From Rhodopseudomonas sp. AAP120 (GTDB lineage Bacteria > Pseudomonadota > Alphaproteobacteria > Rhizobiales > Xanthobacteraceae), in NCBI RefSeq assembly GCF_001295845.1, contig NZ_LJIC01000107.1, forward strand, positions 87,232 to 151,231: DNA of 64,000 nt, read 5' to 3'. Under the pieces are notes generated by a model. It worked only from the letters and a program-made list of their open reading frames with translations, was not told the DNA's origin and searched no databases. The translations under genes were made by a program, and so were the position numbers. This document shows, one piece after another, positions 1 to 9,135 of the stretch (positions are counted from its first letter, which is position 1; each line of letters opens with the position of its first letter).

Positions 1-480
1 TCCCGGAAGACCAAGGACCCCGAAAGCCCCGCCTTCCGCGAGCGAGGATTCGACGTCCAATTTCAGATACCGATCTTCGATGGGGGCGAGGTTCGCGTCC
101 GCCAGGCCGCTGAAATCTACAACAATGCATTTAATCGCCTGACCGAGAAGGCGGTCAACGTGCGTTCCGAGGCACGTGATGCGTACCGCGTCTATCGCTC
201 CACTTACGATATCGCCGGCCACTACCAGCGGGAAGTGGTGCCGCTCCGGAACATCATCTCCGATGAAGCTCAACTGCGCTACGGCAGCATGCAGATCGAC
301 GTGTTCGCGCTTCTCGCGGAAGCGAAGCTGAGAATCTCGGCCCAACGAGCATCGATCGAAGCCAAACGCGATTTCTGGTTGGCGCAGTCGGAACTGCAGA
401 CCGCAGTCAACGGCGGAGGCCGCTCCGACAGTCAACAGGAGAGCCGTTCACCAACCAATTCGCTGGCAAACGGCGGATAA
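1..480 (+). CDS. TolC-family outer-membrane efflux protein, C-terminal part
   Basis: The reading frame is open from the first base of the window and ends at TAA 478-480, so only the C-terminal ~159 residues are present. The segment has the long amphipathic helices typical of the outer-membrane channel of tripartite efflux pumps, including a periplasmic region with FDGGEVR and a later YGSMQIDVFALLAEAK-type stretch that recalls the conserved (Y)xxG..(D/S)...L motif of TolC/CusC proteins. Just downstream lie a multicopper oxidase, a cupredoxin and a CusF-like protein, so copper export or copper-resistance function is likely (inference). The Ser/Gln/Asn-rich last ~25 residues look like a disordered tail. 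Family assignment is fairly sure; substrate is inferred from neighbours. Confidence 0.8.
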   Translation, partial: SRKTKDPESPAFRERGFDVQFQIPIFDGGEVRVRQAAEIYNNAFNRLTEKAVNVRSEARDAYRVYRSTYDIAGHYQREVVPLRNIISDEAQLRYGSMQIDVFALLAEAKLRISAQRASIEAKRDFWLAQSELQTAVNGGGRSDSQQESRSPTNSLANGG

Positions 481-492
481 GGAGAGGCGATC

Positions 493-1875
493 ATGTTATC
501 TCGAAGAAGCTTTCTTGGTAGCGCAACTGCACTAGCGAGCGCGAGCGTCGTTGCTGGACGCGTTCAGGCAGCGAGCATTCCCGAAGCGCCAACGATGGAC
601 AAGGTGACGAGTCAGCCGCCGCTCTATCCCACGAGCGGACCGGAATATCGCCCCGTCGTCACCCTGAACGGTTGGTCGCTGCCGTGGCGAATGAACGGAG
701 ACTGGAAGGAATTCCATCTGGTCGCGGAACCAGTCGTCCGCGAATTTGCGCAAGGCATGAACGCCCATCTGTGGGGTTACAACGGCCAGACTCCGGGACC
801 CACGATCGAGGCCGTCGAGGGCGACAAGGTACGCATCTTCGTTACGAACAAGCTCCCGGAATACACCACCGTTCACTGGCACGGCATGATCCTGCCGTGC
901 GGCATGGATGGGGTCGGAGGTTTGACTCAGCCGCACATCAATCCAGGCAAGACATTCGTCTACGAATTCGAGCTCAAGCACAGCGGCACCTTCATGTACC
1001 ACCCTCACGCGGACGAAATGGTCCAAATGGCGATGGGGATGATGGGAATGTTCGTGGTCCATCCGAAGGACCCGAGCTTCCGACCGGTCGACCGCGACTT
1101 CGTCTTCGTCATGAGCAGTTATGACATGGATCCGGGGACCTACGTGCCGAAGGTCACCGAGATGACCAACTTCAATATGTGGTCGTGGAACGCCCGCGTC
1201 TTTCCCGGCATCGATCCGCTGCCGGTGAGACTCGGAGATCGGGTGCGCGTGCGCATCGGCAATCTTACGATGACCAATCACCCAATTCATCTTCACGGCC
1301 ATAGCATTTCGGTGAGCGGCACGGATGGAGGGTGGGTGGCGGAAAGCGCGCGTTGGCCGGAGACCACGATAGATGTCCCGGTCGGATCCATTCGCGCTTT
1401 CGAGGTCGTCGCTGACAATCCCGGCGATTGGGCTTTTCACTGCCATAAGTCGCACCACACGATGAACTCGATGGGACACGACCTCAGAACTCTGATCGGC
1501 GTGTCGAAGAAGGACATCGCAAAGGCGGTGAAGAGGCTGGCGCCGGATTCGATGGCGATGGGCTCCACTGGAATGGCCATGGGCGAGATGGAGATGCCGC
1601 TTCCTGACAACACGCTGCCCATGATGACCGGATCAGGTCAGTTCGGCCCGATCGAAATGGGCGGAATGTTCACGGTCATGAAGATTCGGGAGGGGATGGC
1701 GCGCGACGACTACAGCGATCCGGGACCGTACAAGTTCCCGAAGGGTACCGTTGCGTATCAGGTCGAAACTCCGGCCGAAGAGCCGGCGCGTCAAGATGGT
1801 CCATCGAAGAGCGAGGGCACCAGGGAAAAGAAAAGTACGAAAGGGATGAAGAGCACGAAGAGCAAGGGGGCATGA
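493..1875 (+). CDS. Tat-exported multicopper oxidase (copper-resistance type)
   Basis: A 460-residue multicopper oxidase, expected to oxidise Cu(I) or phenolics in the periplasm. The N-terminus has a twin-arginine signal (SRRSFLGSA) followed by a hydrophobic stretch ending near AQA-type VQAAS. Copper ligand motifs are visible in order: HWHG, HPHAD (type 2/3 sites, residues ~130-175), HPIHLHGH (~265) and HCHKSHHTMNSM (~317), which together form the type 1 and trinuclear sites. A Met-rich stretch (MAMGSTGMAMGEMEMP, ~360) resembles the copper-binding loops of CueO and CopA. The Lys/Ser/Thr-rich C-terminus is low complexity. An AAGGAGAG ribosome site precedes the ATG. The stop overlaps the next gene by 4 bases (ATGA), so the two are translationally coupled. 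Confidence 0.93.
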   Translation: MLSRRSFLGSATALASASVVAGRVQAASIPEAPTMDKVTSQPPLYPTSGPEYRPVVTLNGWSLPWRMNGDWKEFHLVAEPVVREFAQGMNAHLWGYNGQTPGPTIEAVEGDKVRIFVTNKLPEYTTVHWHGMILPCGMDGVGGLTQPHINPGKTFVYEFELKHSGTFMYHPHADEMVQMAMGMMGMFVVHPKDPSFRPVDRDFVFVMSSYDMDPGTYVPKVTEMTNFNMWSWNARVFPGIDPLPVRLGDRVRVRIGNLTMTNHPIHLHGHSISVSGTDGGWVAESARWPETTIDVPVGSIRAFEVVADNPGDWAFHCHKSHHTMNSMGHDLRTLIGVSKKDIAKAVKRLAPDSMAMGSTGMAMGEMEMPLPDNTLPMMTGSGQFGPIEMGGMFTVMKIREGMARDDYSDPGPYKFPKGTVAYQVETPAEEPARQDGPSKSEGTREKKSTKGMKSTKSKGA

Positions 1876-2369
1876 TCGTGAAACTGCTTTGGAGAATGAC
1901 CGCTACCTTGATGGCTTTGTCGATGTCGACGGCGGCGTGGGCCAGTCATGGTCATCAACACGACGGTCATCATCACGATGATGAGGCATTTTCCGCGGGC
2001 GAGCCGGGAGATCCGAAGAGGCCGGCCCGGATCGTTCCGATCACGATGCGTGAGGCCGACGGCAAGATGCTGTTCGTGCCGCAAGAGGTCGACGTGAAGA
2101 AGGACGAGCAAGTCAAGTTCGTTATTCGAAACAACGGCGAACTTGACCACGAATTCATCCTCGCGACGACGGCCGAAAATTTCAAGCACGCAGAAGCGAT
2201 GAAGACAAATCCCGACATGGAGCACGACGACCCAAACGGGAAGCGGCTCGCACCGAGGACGTCGGGAGAAATTCTCTGGAGATTTACAAAGACCGGAGAA
2301 TTTGAATTCGCCTGCCTTATCCCGGGTCACCGCGAGGGCGGCATGGTGGGCAAGGTCGTCGTGAAGTGA
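1872..2369 (+). CDS. Secreted His-rich cupredoxin (plastocyanin-like)
   Basis: A 165-residue periplasmic blue-copper-type protein. It has an N-terminal signal peptide ending near AWAS, then a His-rich segment (HGHQHDGHHHDD) suited to metal capture. The cupredoxin fold follows, with type 1 copper ligands visible as His in LDHEF, Cys in FACLIPGHREGGM, and the His and Met in that same loop. It overlaps the multicopper oxidase by ATGA and is followed within 30 bases by a CusF-like gene, so the three probably form one operon for periplasmic copper binding and oxidation. The start is set by the overlap. It could be an electron partner of the oxidase or a copper chaperone; the sequence does not decide. 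Confidence 0.88.
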   Translation: MIVKLLWRMTATLMALSMSTAAWASHGHQHDGHHHDDEAFSAGEPGDPKRPARIVPITMREADGKMLFVPQEVDVKKDEQVKFVIRNNGELDHEFILATTAENFKHAEAMKTNPDMEHDDPNGKRLAPRTSGEILWRFTKTGEFEFACLIPGHREGGMVGKVVVK

Positions 2370-2398
2370 GCCATTTTCCAAGAAGAAGGAACCCCAAG

Positions 2399-2704
2399 AT
2401 GATGAAGTCCAACGTGCGCGCTGCGCTACTAGCCGCGATCATCGCAGTCGCCCCGGTTATAGCCCTCGCGCAGGCAAATCTCGTCGCCGGCGAGGTGAAG
2501 AGGATCGACGAAGCGGCCGGCAAGATCACGCTGAAGCATGGGCCAATCAAGAACCTGAACATGGATGACGAGGAAATGACCATGGTGTTTCGGGTCGCCG
2601 ACCCCGCCATGCTGAAGCAGGTAAAGGCCGGCGACAAGGTTCAGTTCGAGGTCGAACGCCAGACAGGCGGCCTCACACTCACGAAACTTCAGAAGGCCAA
2701 GTAA
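2399..2704 (+). CDS. CusF-like periplasmic copper-binding protein
   Basis: A ~101-residue protein with a signal peptide (hydrophobic AALLAAIIAVAPVIALAQA) and a small OB-fold domain of the CusF/EcCusF_2 family: GEVKRIDEAAGKITLKHGPIKNLNMDDEEMTMVFRVADP. The conserved H (KHG), the Met pair (MTM) and the following aromatic/hydrophobic residues match the Cu(I)/Ag(I) site of the family. A GTG at 2366 would overlap the cupredoxin stop, but the ATG at 2399 has AAGAAGGA 8 bases upstream, so 2399 is preferred. It is likely the metallochaperone feeding the efflux pump whose outer-membrane component ends at 480. Confidence 0.87.
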   Translation: MMKSNVRAALLAAIIAVAPVIALAQANLVAGEVKRIDEAAGKITLKHGPIKNLNMDDEEMTMVFRVADPAMLKQVKAGDKVQFEVERQTGGLTLTKLQKAK

Positions 2705-2778
2705 GCAGGCGGGCGTGGCGATGCCGCTCAGGTATCGCCAGGCACGGTCTTGCTGGACATCGAACCGGAGCGATTGCC

Positions 2779-3444
2779 ATGTCATCAACACGGGACAGAG
2801 GAGTGATTTCGGCGAACGCTTCCCCACTCGCGACCGCCTCGGATCGCGCGGTGCGGGCGGCCCTGGTGGAGGGCTACGATCGGCTCCGGAACTATCTGCA
2901 GAAGCACTTTCGTACGCCGAACGAGGCGGAAGAGGTCCTGCAAACGTTCGTTTTGCGGGCCTTGGAACGCTCGGCCGCCATTCGCGATGCGGATTCGGTG
3001 CGTGGGTGGCTTAGTCGAGTTCTGGCGACTACCATAGCCGACTTCCATCGGCAGACCTCGAAGAGAAGGGCGAGGGAAGTCGAGTTTGCCGTTGAATTGT
3101 ACGATCGCCTCGTCGCCGATCAACGTGGCGAACTGGACTGGGCGGCGTGCGAATGTGTTCATGCTTATCTACCCTTGCTGAAGACGGAACACTCCGAGGC
3201 GATCAAGAGAATCGACCTAGGTGGGGAGCAGAGGGAGGCGGTCGCAGCCGAGCTCGGCGTGACCGTGAATAACCTCACCGTGCGCCTTCACCGCGCGCGC
3301 CAGGCTTTGAAGGAGCGGCTCGAAGGCTCGTGTGCGGGCTGTGGGGAGGAAAGCTTCTTCGAATGCCGATGCGGCGACCACGAACGGAATATCCACTCTG
3401 GATTCGAGCTCCAGCCGAATGGCCGCAACGAAAAACGATCATGA
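2779..3444 (+). CDS. ECF-type sigma-70 family sigma factor
   Basis: A 221-residue sigma factor. Region 2 is seen at residues ~25-95 (RNYLQKHFRTPNEAEEVLQTFVLRALERS...VRGWLSRVLATTIADFHR) and region 4 at ~135-180 (KTEHSEAIKRIDLGGEQREAVAAELGVTVNNLTVRLHRARQALKERL), the usual HTH. After region 4 there is a Cys-rich tail (CAGCGEESFFECRCGDH) that could bind metal and sense copper or redox state; such tails are known in metal-responsive ECF groups, but the role here is inferred. GGAG lies 9 bases before the ATG. No anti-sigma gene is adjacent: the IS110 element starts about 200 bases downstream and may have displaced one. Confidence 0.88.
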   Translation: MSSTRDRGVISANASPLATASDRAVRAALVEGYDRLRNYLQKHFRTPNEAEEVLQTFVLRALERSAAIRDADSVRGWLSRVLATTIADFHRQTSKRRAREVEFAVELYDRLVADQRGELDWAACECVHAYLPLLKTEHSEAIKRIDLGGEQREAVAAELGVTVNNLTVRLHRARQALKERLEGSCAGCGEESFFECRCGDHERNIHSGFELQPNGRNEKRS

Positions 3445-4725
3445 CGACATCTCAGGTCGCCGCATCGGATTGCCAGTCAAAACAATGGAAAGACGGCAAC
3501 GTGCGGGATGCGCCCGGCGCGCCGGAATTTCCCCGATGTCATTCGGCGTGCAAAAATTGGACGCCGATACGGGGTCAAATTTGCGCACGATGACGTAATT
3601 GCGGTCAGCGCTTGCGGCACGGAAAGACCGTTAGCATCGAGCTCTCGCAATCAACCGATTCGGAGTGGCGATCATGAAGCATTACGTCGGTTTGGATGTC
3701 TCGCAAAGAGAAACTGCGGTGTGTGTGGTCAGCGAGATCGGGCAATTAGTCTTCGAGGGAAAGGCCAAGTCAGATCCCGGCGCTCTGACCAACCTGCTTC
3801 ACAAACATGCTCCGCTTGCGGAGCGCATTGGCTTTGAGACTGGCGCGATGGCAAGCTGGCTTTGGCACGAGCTTCGTAGAGTCGAACTCCCTGTCGTTTG
3901 CATCGATGCGCGACATGCAAACGCGGCCCTGTCGGTCCGTATGAACAAGAGCGATCAAAATGACGCTCGAGGCCTAGCCGAACTAGTGCGGGTCGGTTGG
4001 TATCGAGAAGTCAAAGTTAAGAGCGAGAAAAGTCAGAAGATCCGCGCGATGCTTGTAGCACGATCCCGACTCGTATCGATGCGCCGGGACATTGAGAACC
4101 AGGTCCGTAGTCTGATCAAAGAATGTGGATTACTATTCCCTCGCGCCATCGGCCAACAGTTCCGCAATCGGGTCAGCGAGCTATTGGGCGAGGACCATCA
4201 GCTTGTCAGCGTGGTCGCGCCGCTGCTGTCGATTCATGAGCACATCTGTCTGCAGCAAGGCAAGTTCGACGACGAGGTTCGCCGATTGGCGAAGTCGGAC
4301 GAAACGACGCGACGCCTGATGACGGTTCCTGGCGTCGGAGTAGTGACCGCCCTGACTTTCCGCCATACGATCGATGACCCATCCCGCTTCCGGTCGGCCT
4401 CGACAGTCGGCGCCTATCTCGGTCTTACACCTCGGCGCAACCAATCTGGGGAAACCGACACCAGTGGCAAGATATCTCGATGGGGCGATCGGCTGCTCCG
4501 AACGTACCTGTTCGAGGCGGCGACCGTGCTGCTCTATCGGACTAAGAAATGGTCCTCCCTCAAGGCCTGGGGAGTGAAGCTCGCGAAACGGATAGGTATG
4601 AAGAAGGCGAAAGTCGCCATCGCCCGCAAGATCGCCGTGATTCTTCACTGCATCTGGGTCGATGGCACATCGTTCGAGTGGGGTCAGGCAACGCCGGCCT
4701 GAACGCTTCCTGACGCTTCCTGGTC
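3445..4725 (+). mobile_element. IS110-family insertion sequence, ends approximate
   Basis: Contains one transposase gene (3665-4702). IS110 elements lack clear terminal inverted repeats, so the ends cannot be fixed by eye; coordinates are the outer limits. About 220 non-coding bases precede the gene, consistent with the left end that carries the bridge (seek) RNA in the IS110 subgroup. Immediately after the stop codon lies a perfect 10-bp tandem repeat (ACGCTTCCTG twice, 4703-4722), which may be part of the right end. Confidence 0.5.
3665..4702 (+). CDS. IS110-family transposase
   Basis: A 345-residue DEDD-type transposase. The N-terminal RuvC-like domain begins [19 protein letters not shown] with the first catalytic Asp. 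The acidic residues continue in [26 protein letters not shown] and [14 protein letters not shown]. The C-terminal transposase_20 domain with its Ser nucleophile region is visible in [19 protein letters not shown] and [38 protein letters not shown]. Two starts are possible, GTG 3665 and ATG 3674; the second fits the family N-terminus better. The frame is intact, so the enzyme may still be active. Codon use matches the surrounding genome. Confidence 0.93.
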   Translation: MAIMKHYVGLDVSQRETAVCVVSEIGQLVFEGKAKSDPGALTNLLHKHAPLAERIGFETGAMASWLWHELRRVELPVVCIDARHANAALSVRMNKSDQNDARGLAELVRVGWYREVKVKSEKSQKIRAMLVARSRLVSMRRDIENQVRSLIKECGLLFPRAIGQQFRNRVSELLGEDHQLVSVVAPLLSIHEHICLQQGKFDDEVRRLAKSDETTRRLMTVPGVGVVTALTFRHTIDDPSRFRSASTVGAYLGLTPRRNQSGETDTSGKISRWGDRLLRTYLFEAATVLLYRTKKWSSLKAWGVKLAKRIGMKKAKVAIARKIAVILHCIWVDGTSFEWGQATPA

Positions 4726-5323
4726 CGGTCCGCCGGGCTGGCGATGTCCCGCTGGGACGGTGGTCGTGGTGACCTCGGTCAATCGGCTGGTGGCGGCTCG
4801 TTCGTACCCCGCTGCACACGTTGAGGCACCCGACCCGGACATCATCATGAGGCGCTTCGCGACCTCGGAAAGGACCATGACCCCAGCGATGCATCAATCA
4901 AATGCCCGAAAGACCATGCTATCTCAGCCGCGCGCTCGCGCCGTCTCCGCTACCCAACCAGCTCCAACGGCGCGAGCGCTACCGTCGTGCAGTTGGAGAG
5001 TGAAAAAGATGGATTGACAACAAACCGCAATTAAAGGGCCGATTGACAGGCAAAGTCGTGGAATGGATGGACAAGGTCACCGACGAACAATATCGACCAT
5101 GACGACTTCATGAATTCGCACATCATCTGCCTCGGGATGACCAGCGTGCTTCGTTGGAGCGAAAAGTCTTATGATCCGGAGCAAGACGGCCGAGCTTCGG
5201 CGGCGGGCGATCCGCAACCTATCCCGCTCCCGGGCGAAATCGTCCACCGTGACCAAAAGCTTGGCTGAGACGGTCGCGGCCCGCGCAACGGTGGCAGGTC
5301 ACGGCGAAGGGCCAGGCGGGCTC
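4703..5323. other. Gene-poor stretch, one doubtful small ORF
   Basis: No recognisable gene. The only candidate is a 52-codon frame on the + strand from ATG 5110 to TGA 5268 (MNSHIICLGMTSVLRW...), without a convincing ribosome site and without a family I recognise. The remainder looks like eroded sequence downstream of the IS110. Confidence 0.4.
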
Positions 5324-5506
5324 TTAATCCTCTCGTGGCGAGCCCTTCGCGAATGCGCGCTCGACTTCTGCGGCGAGGGCGGCGAAATGGTCCGCTAGTC
5401 TGGTGAACAACTCCCGCTTATGGATATCGGTAGCCAGGTTGCGTATTAGTGCCGCTTCCGCGGCATCGGCGCGCAGCTTCTCAAGGCTTGCTAGGATGTC
5501 TTTCAT
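5324..5506 (-). CDS. Small conserved hypothetical protein (60 aa)
   Basis: A 60-residue, mostly helical protein: MKDILASLEKLRADAAEAALIRNLATDIHKRELFTRLADHFAALAAEVERAFAK. It resembles a short protein that I recall as frequent in Bradyrhizobium relatives (LRADAAEAALIRDLATD...KRELFxRLAxHxxxLAxEVE), of unknown role. It is amphipathic, lacks a signal peptide and probably forms a short helical hairpin. The ribosome site is weak. It stands alone among degenerate sequence, so it may be a surviving remnant rather than part of an operon. Confidence 0.5.
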   Translation of the reverse strand: MKDILASLEKLRADAAEAALIRNLATDIHKRELFTRLADHFAALAAEVERAFAKGSPRED

Positions 5507-5811
5507 AGCGGCTGCCCGTTTGCCCCGGACGGTGCGGCGATTGGAGGATTTTTGGTACTAGTAGCTCGTAGCGCAATACAATTTACATAAAGACGCCGTA
5601 CCTAGCTGAATATTACGGCACATTTGAGCATAGCAGTATTCATCCCAGGGTGCGGTGGGGGCGTAATGCCATGGCCGTGTCGCCCCGTAAGCTGCTACAG
5701 ATCCAAATGGGGATGGCGTGAGGGTGGAAGTTTTTTGGATGCGAAGGTACCGGCCGGCGGTGCGGCTAGTTGCAGCACTCTTTTACAGCCTCTGAATGTC
5801 CAACGTAGATG

Positions 5812-6120
5812 GAGGCTGTTCTTTTGGTCCGTACCCTGAAGCGGCGGTCGAGGGGAAACTTGAGTTCGACGGGCAAATGATCGGCGCGACCCGCGCGGAG
5901 CGCGAGTAAACCAAAATAGCCCCCGCACACCTTCGCCCGCGTCCGATAAGCCTCAGTAAGACAAGCGCTGCAGGCGGGGGGCGGCGACGAAGAGTTCTTT
6001 GAACTTCGACAAGCAGATGTCCTCGCAGCGAATAGGCCATTACCACAATTTGCGCGTAAGCGAGAAGGTGCTGAAGACCGGGCGGAAGATTTGGGAAGAT
6101 GCCAAGCAGTGGGATGTGGC
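5812..6120 (+). repeat. Degenerate repeat, copy A (unknown family)
   Basis: This stretch matches 14596-14935 in three blocks: ATGGAGGCTNTTCTT..GGTCCGTACCC at the start, GCGGCGGTCGAGGG..A.CTTGA.TTC in the middle, and GTGCTGAAGA....GCGGAAGA.TTGGGAAGATGC near the end. Translated, the last block reads MSSQRIGHYHNLRVSEKVLKTGRKIWEDAK here and SQIGQYRNLHLSRRVLKITQKSWEDAQ in copy B. Relative to copy B, roughly 90 bases are missing between the first two blocks. Both copies carry stops and frameshifts, so they look like remnants of one duplicated gene. The rest of 5507-6172 shows nothing else. Confidence 0.6.
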
Positions 6121-6172
6121 GCCGATTCCGGCGTCGAAAGTTTTGCCGCGAGTTAGCGAAGGGAATCGACAA

Positions 6173-7250
6173 GTGGGGAATCTCCCCTGGTTAATCGTCC
6201 CTTTGGTCGCATCCACGATCGGGCTGAATTCCGCATGGGCGCACAACCCGGGAATCGGCGCCGGTGAGGGCGGCGGAGGAATTCTTACGATAGGAGCCGC
6301 CACGCTGGAGCGCGGACAATTCGCTTTCTCCGTATTCTCGGACTATCTTAGGCTGAAACAACTCGGCGAAGCGACCTTACTCGCAAATGTGGGAAATGAC
6401 GTCCACGGGATCAAGGCAGTCGAAAGTCGCGCATTCGCGCTTGCCTACGGGGTCACTGACGACTTCACGATTTCGGTCCGGGCGCCCTGGGTCGAGCGGA
6501 CCGGCATTTTGGAAGCCTTCACCGAAGGTAGCGCCCTTACGTCCGTGGTGCGGGATCGTGGCGACGCCGCCGGCTTCGGCGACGTCACGCTTCTCGGTCA
6601 GTACCGGTTCATGAACGAAAAGTCGACCGGGACACAAGGCGCGGTGCTTTTCGGGGTGAAGCTGCCGACCGGCAGGACCGACGTTGTCGACAGGTTCGGA
6701 AGCCTTTTCGATGCCGAGTTCCAACCTGGGTCGGGCTCATGGGACGCGCTTTTCGGCGCGGCCTTGAGCCAGCGACTGACTTCCTCGCTAGGCTTTCATG
6801 CAAATATACTGGCGATTGCCAGGCACGGGAGCGCAAGACGCGAATCTCGGAAATCGCATGCTCTACAATGCGGCGCTTTCTTATCGTGTGTTCGGCGACG
6901 CTGCTAACGAAGCGCACGCGCACGATCCATATCGCGCCTATGCCCACGTCGGCGAGCATGTGCCGGCGGCCACCGACAGTCCGATGCTCGCCCGGTCGCA
7001 GGATCGCGGCGCGCTCGATGCCTTGCTGGAGATCAATGGCGAGTGGCACGACAAGGAGCGTATTGCCGGCCTGATGGACCCGAATTCCGGAGGCAGCTCA
7101 ATCTTTATTTCTCCGGGTCTGCGGTTCAGCCTGAAGAACTGGACGAGCTACGTGTCCCTGGGCATTCCCATCGCGAACCACTACAACGGGATTCAGGCCA
7201 CGCCTGCGTGGCGAACCCTTTTCGGGATTTCCGTGGTTTTCGGTCCGTGA
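6173..7250 (+). pseudogene. Frameshifted outer-membrane protein of phenol-pathway (MetA/SphA-like) type
   Basis: Two overlapping frames together give one ~358-residue protein: signal peptide (NLPWLIVPLVASTIGLNSAWA), then a beta-barrel-like chain rich in alternating aromatic residues (TLERGQFAFSVFSDYL..., YGVTDDFTISVRAPWVERT..., GLRFSLKNWTSYVSLGIPIANHYNGIQATPAWRTLFGISVVFG). This matches the putative MetA-pathway/transporter barrel family. The first frame (through ~6810) switches to the +1 frame near 6805-6820, consistent with one inserted base; a single-base sequencing error would explain it equally well. GTG 6173 with GAAGGGA 8 bases upstream is the preferred start. A longer open frame from 5999 would fuse the signal peptide to the degenerate repeat and is unlikely. 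Confidence 0.65.
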
Positions 7251-7798
7251 TCCGATCGGCATCCAAAGATCGCGTTGTCGCAGCGCGACGGTCCTCCACT
7301 CGCGCGGCGGGGCCTCCAAAGCGGTCGGGCATGCGCTATCGCATGGCACCGTTCCCTTCGCTGTTCGCGCAAATCCGACGGATTTGAGAGCGAGCGTAGG
7401 GCAGTTGCGTGTCACTTCGTGGCTCGCGAAGTGTAAGGTTCTTCGACCCTGTACGTCTTTCACTACAATCGAGAAAGACTTGTGGTCTGCGCATTCGTTT
7501 GTGTCGGCGGTTGTTTGTGCGTGCGAGAGCCAGCAATAGCAGCGAGCCCATGGACGCGCTCGATCTATACCAGAGACTTGCCATGGATGCCAATGTTGTG
7601 CGCCGCTGATTACCGTCCTCGAAGCGTTTCAGCTCGATCGAGGTTTCGGTCCTCCACGGACTACGGTCCACGAGACCCTCAGGCCCCCTTATCGGTTGGA
7701 AGCGGCCGCCCAGAAATGGCGTTCGGCTGGTGCCATCCGTCGCTTGGCCGGATATTCGCCAACAACTTTTCGCAAAGAGACGCGGAGCTCAGCGCTAC
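7251..7798. other. Intergenic stretch without recognisable gene
   Basis: About 550 bases with only short, poorly supported frames on both strands. No repeat, terminator or IS end was recognised. It presumably holds the promoter of the acyltransferase gene that follows. Confidence 0.4.
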
Positions 7799-8983
7799 AT
7801 GAGGATGACATCGCATGCGGCTACTCCAACGGACGCCGAGGCCATACCAAACCTCAATACGCGCAACGTGGCGTTGGATCGCGTTCGTACATTTCTGACA
7901 CTCGTAGTTCTGCTGCATCACGCAGTAATTCCGTACACATACTTCGGCCAAACTGACGCAAAATCGTGGATCGGCTTCGATGCGATTATTCTCGCCACGG
8001 ATAGCTTCTTCATGGCGATGTTCTTCTTCCTCTCTGGGCTGTTCGTATGGCCGAGTCTCGCGGACAAGGAGGCCGAGAAGTTCTTACGCGATCGTCTGCT
8101 TCGGCTCGCCCTGCCCTTTGCGCTTGCGGCGCTAACTGTCATCCCGATCGCCTATTTTGCGATCGCGCTGCGCCGATCCCCAGGTACAACTTTTGCTGTG
8201 TTCTGGTGGAAAACCATCACGGTCGGACCGTGGCCAAGTGGACCAGTGTGGTTCGCTTGGGTGCTGCTGGCATTTGATCTTACGGCCAGCGTGCTGTATC
8301 GCGTCTCGCCCAATCTGGTCGATCCGATCAATAGGTTGTCGCTCCGTGGCTGCGGTCGGCCGACCGACTTCTTCATCTTCCTGCTTGTCATGACGGCTAT
8401 GCTTTACATTCCGATGCGGATCTATTTCGGACCGGGCCGATGGTTCGAGTTCGGGCCGTTCTCGGTTCAGGCCAGCCGCGTGCTGCTCTATCCGGCCTAC
8501 TTCATGATCGGAGTAGGCGTGGGAGCTGCGAATCTTCATCGTGGCCTACTGAGCATGGACGGACGGCTCGCCAAGAATAGTTGGGTTTGGGCCGTTGCGG
8601 CCCTCGCTCCTTACTGCCTGTTGTGGGCGCTGATCTTCGTCAAACGCGGGATGCTGGAGAATCCGGTGTGGCTGCCTGCTTGGTACGAGGCGAGCTACGG
8701 CTTCTTCTTCTCTGCCTTCAGCGCAGCCACCCTGTTTGCGATTCTCGGCTACTTCTTGAGGTTCAAGCGATCAGGTCGAAGCATGCTCGATCGGATGCAA
8801 GCGGAAGCCTACGGCATGTTTCTGGTACACTACCCGATCGTCCTTTGGCTCCAGTACTGGCTATTCGACTTCGAGATGCCTGCAATCGCCAAGGCGACGG
8901 TGGTGTTCGTACTCACGGTGGTATCTAGCTGGGCTGTAACAGGTATTTTGCGTAAGATTCCGGGAGCGGCGCGGGTGCTCTGA
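7799..8983 (+). CDS. Acyltransferase 3 family membrane protein
   Basis: A 394-residue polytopic membrane protein of the acyltransferase-3 (OafB/MdoC-like) family, which transfers acyl groups to extracytoplasmic glycans. Features seen: the family N-terminus LDRVRTFLTLVVLLHHAVIPY with the conserved Arg and His in TM1; FFLSGLFVWPSL (~70); the basic loop FLRDRLLRLALPF with the conserved R; and roughly ten hydrophobic segments ending in YGMFLVHYPIVLWLQYWLF. ATG 7799 is chosen because GGAG lies ~11 bases upstream and the upstream extension is not hydrophobic or conserved in look. The donor and acceptor cannot be read from the sequence; a nearby opgC remnant (13072-14224) hints at periplasmic glucan decoration. 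Confidence 0.85.
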   Translation: MRMTSHAATPTDAEAIPNLNTRNVALDRVRTFLTLVVLLHHAVIPYTYFGQTDAKSWIGFDAIILATDSFFMAMFFFLSGLFVWPSLADKEAEKFLRDRLLRLALPFALAALTVIPIAYFAIALRRSPGTTFAVFWWKTITVGPWPSGPVWFAWVLLAFDLTASVLYRVSPNLVDPINRLSLRGCGRPTDFFIFLLVMTAMLYIPMRIYFGPGRWFEFGPFSVQASRVLLYPAYFMIGVGVGAANLHRGLLSMDGRLAKNSWVWAVAALAPYCLLWALIFVKRGMLENPVWLPAWYEASYGFFFSAFSAATLFAILGYFLRFKRSGRSMLDRMQAEAYGMFLVHYPIVLWLQYWLFDFEMPAIAKATVVFVLTVVSSWAVTGILRKIPGAARVL

Positions 8984-9135
8984 GCCTTTGCTGAAGAGCG
9001 GCCCAATCCTGCAATGCGATGTTGTTCGCGCGGCACCCCACTTTTGGTCTTGCTTCAGGAGCGGAGCCTTCCGTATGACAAGCGCGCCTCCGCGACGTGC
9101 GGGAGCCGTTCAAATCCGGACGGCTTTGGCTCGCG

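Noticed and set aside
532..1479. 315-codon open frame on the minus strand opposite the multicopper oxidase
   Set aside because: Its protein is His/Arg-rich without domains and is a shadow of a GC-rich gene with clear copper motifs on the + strand.
5999..6172. Longer N-terminus for the outer-membrane protein
   Set aside because: The extra residues derive from degenerate repeat copy A and precede a normal signal peptide, and a good ribosome site lies before GTG 6173.
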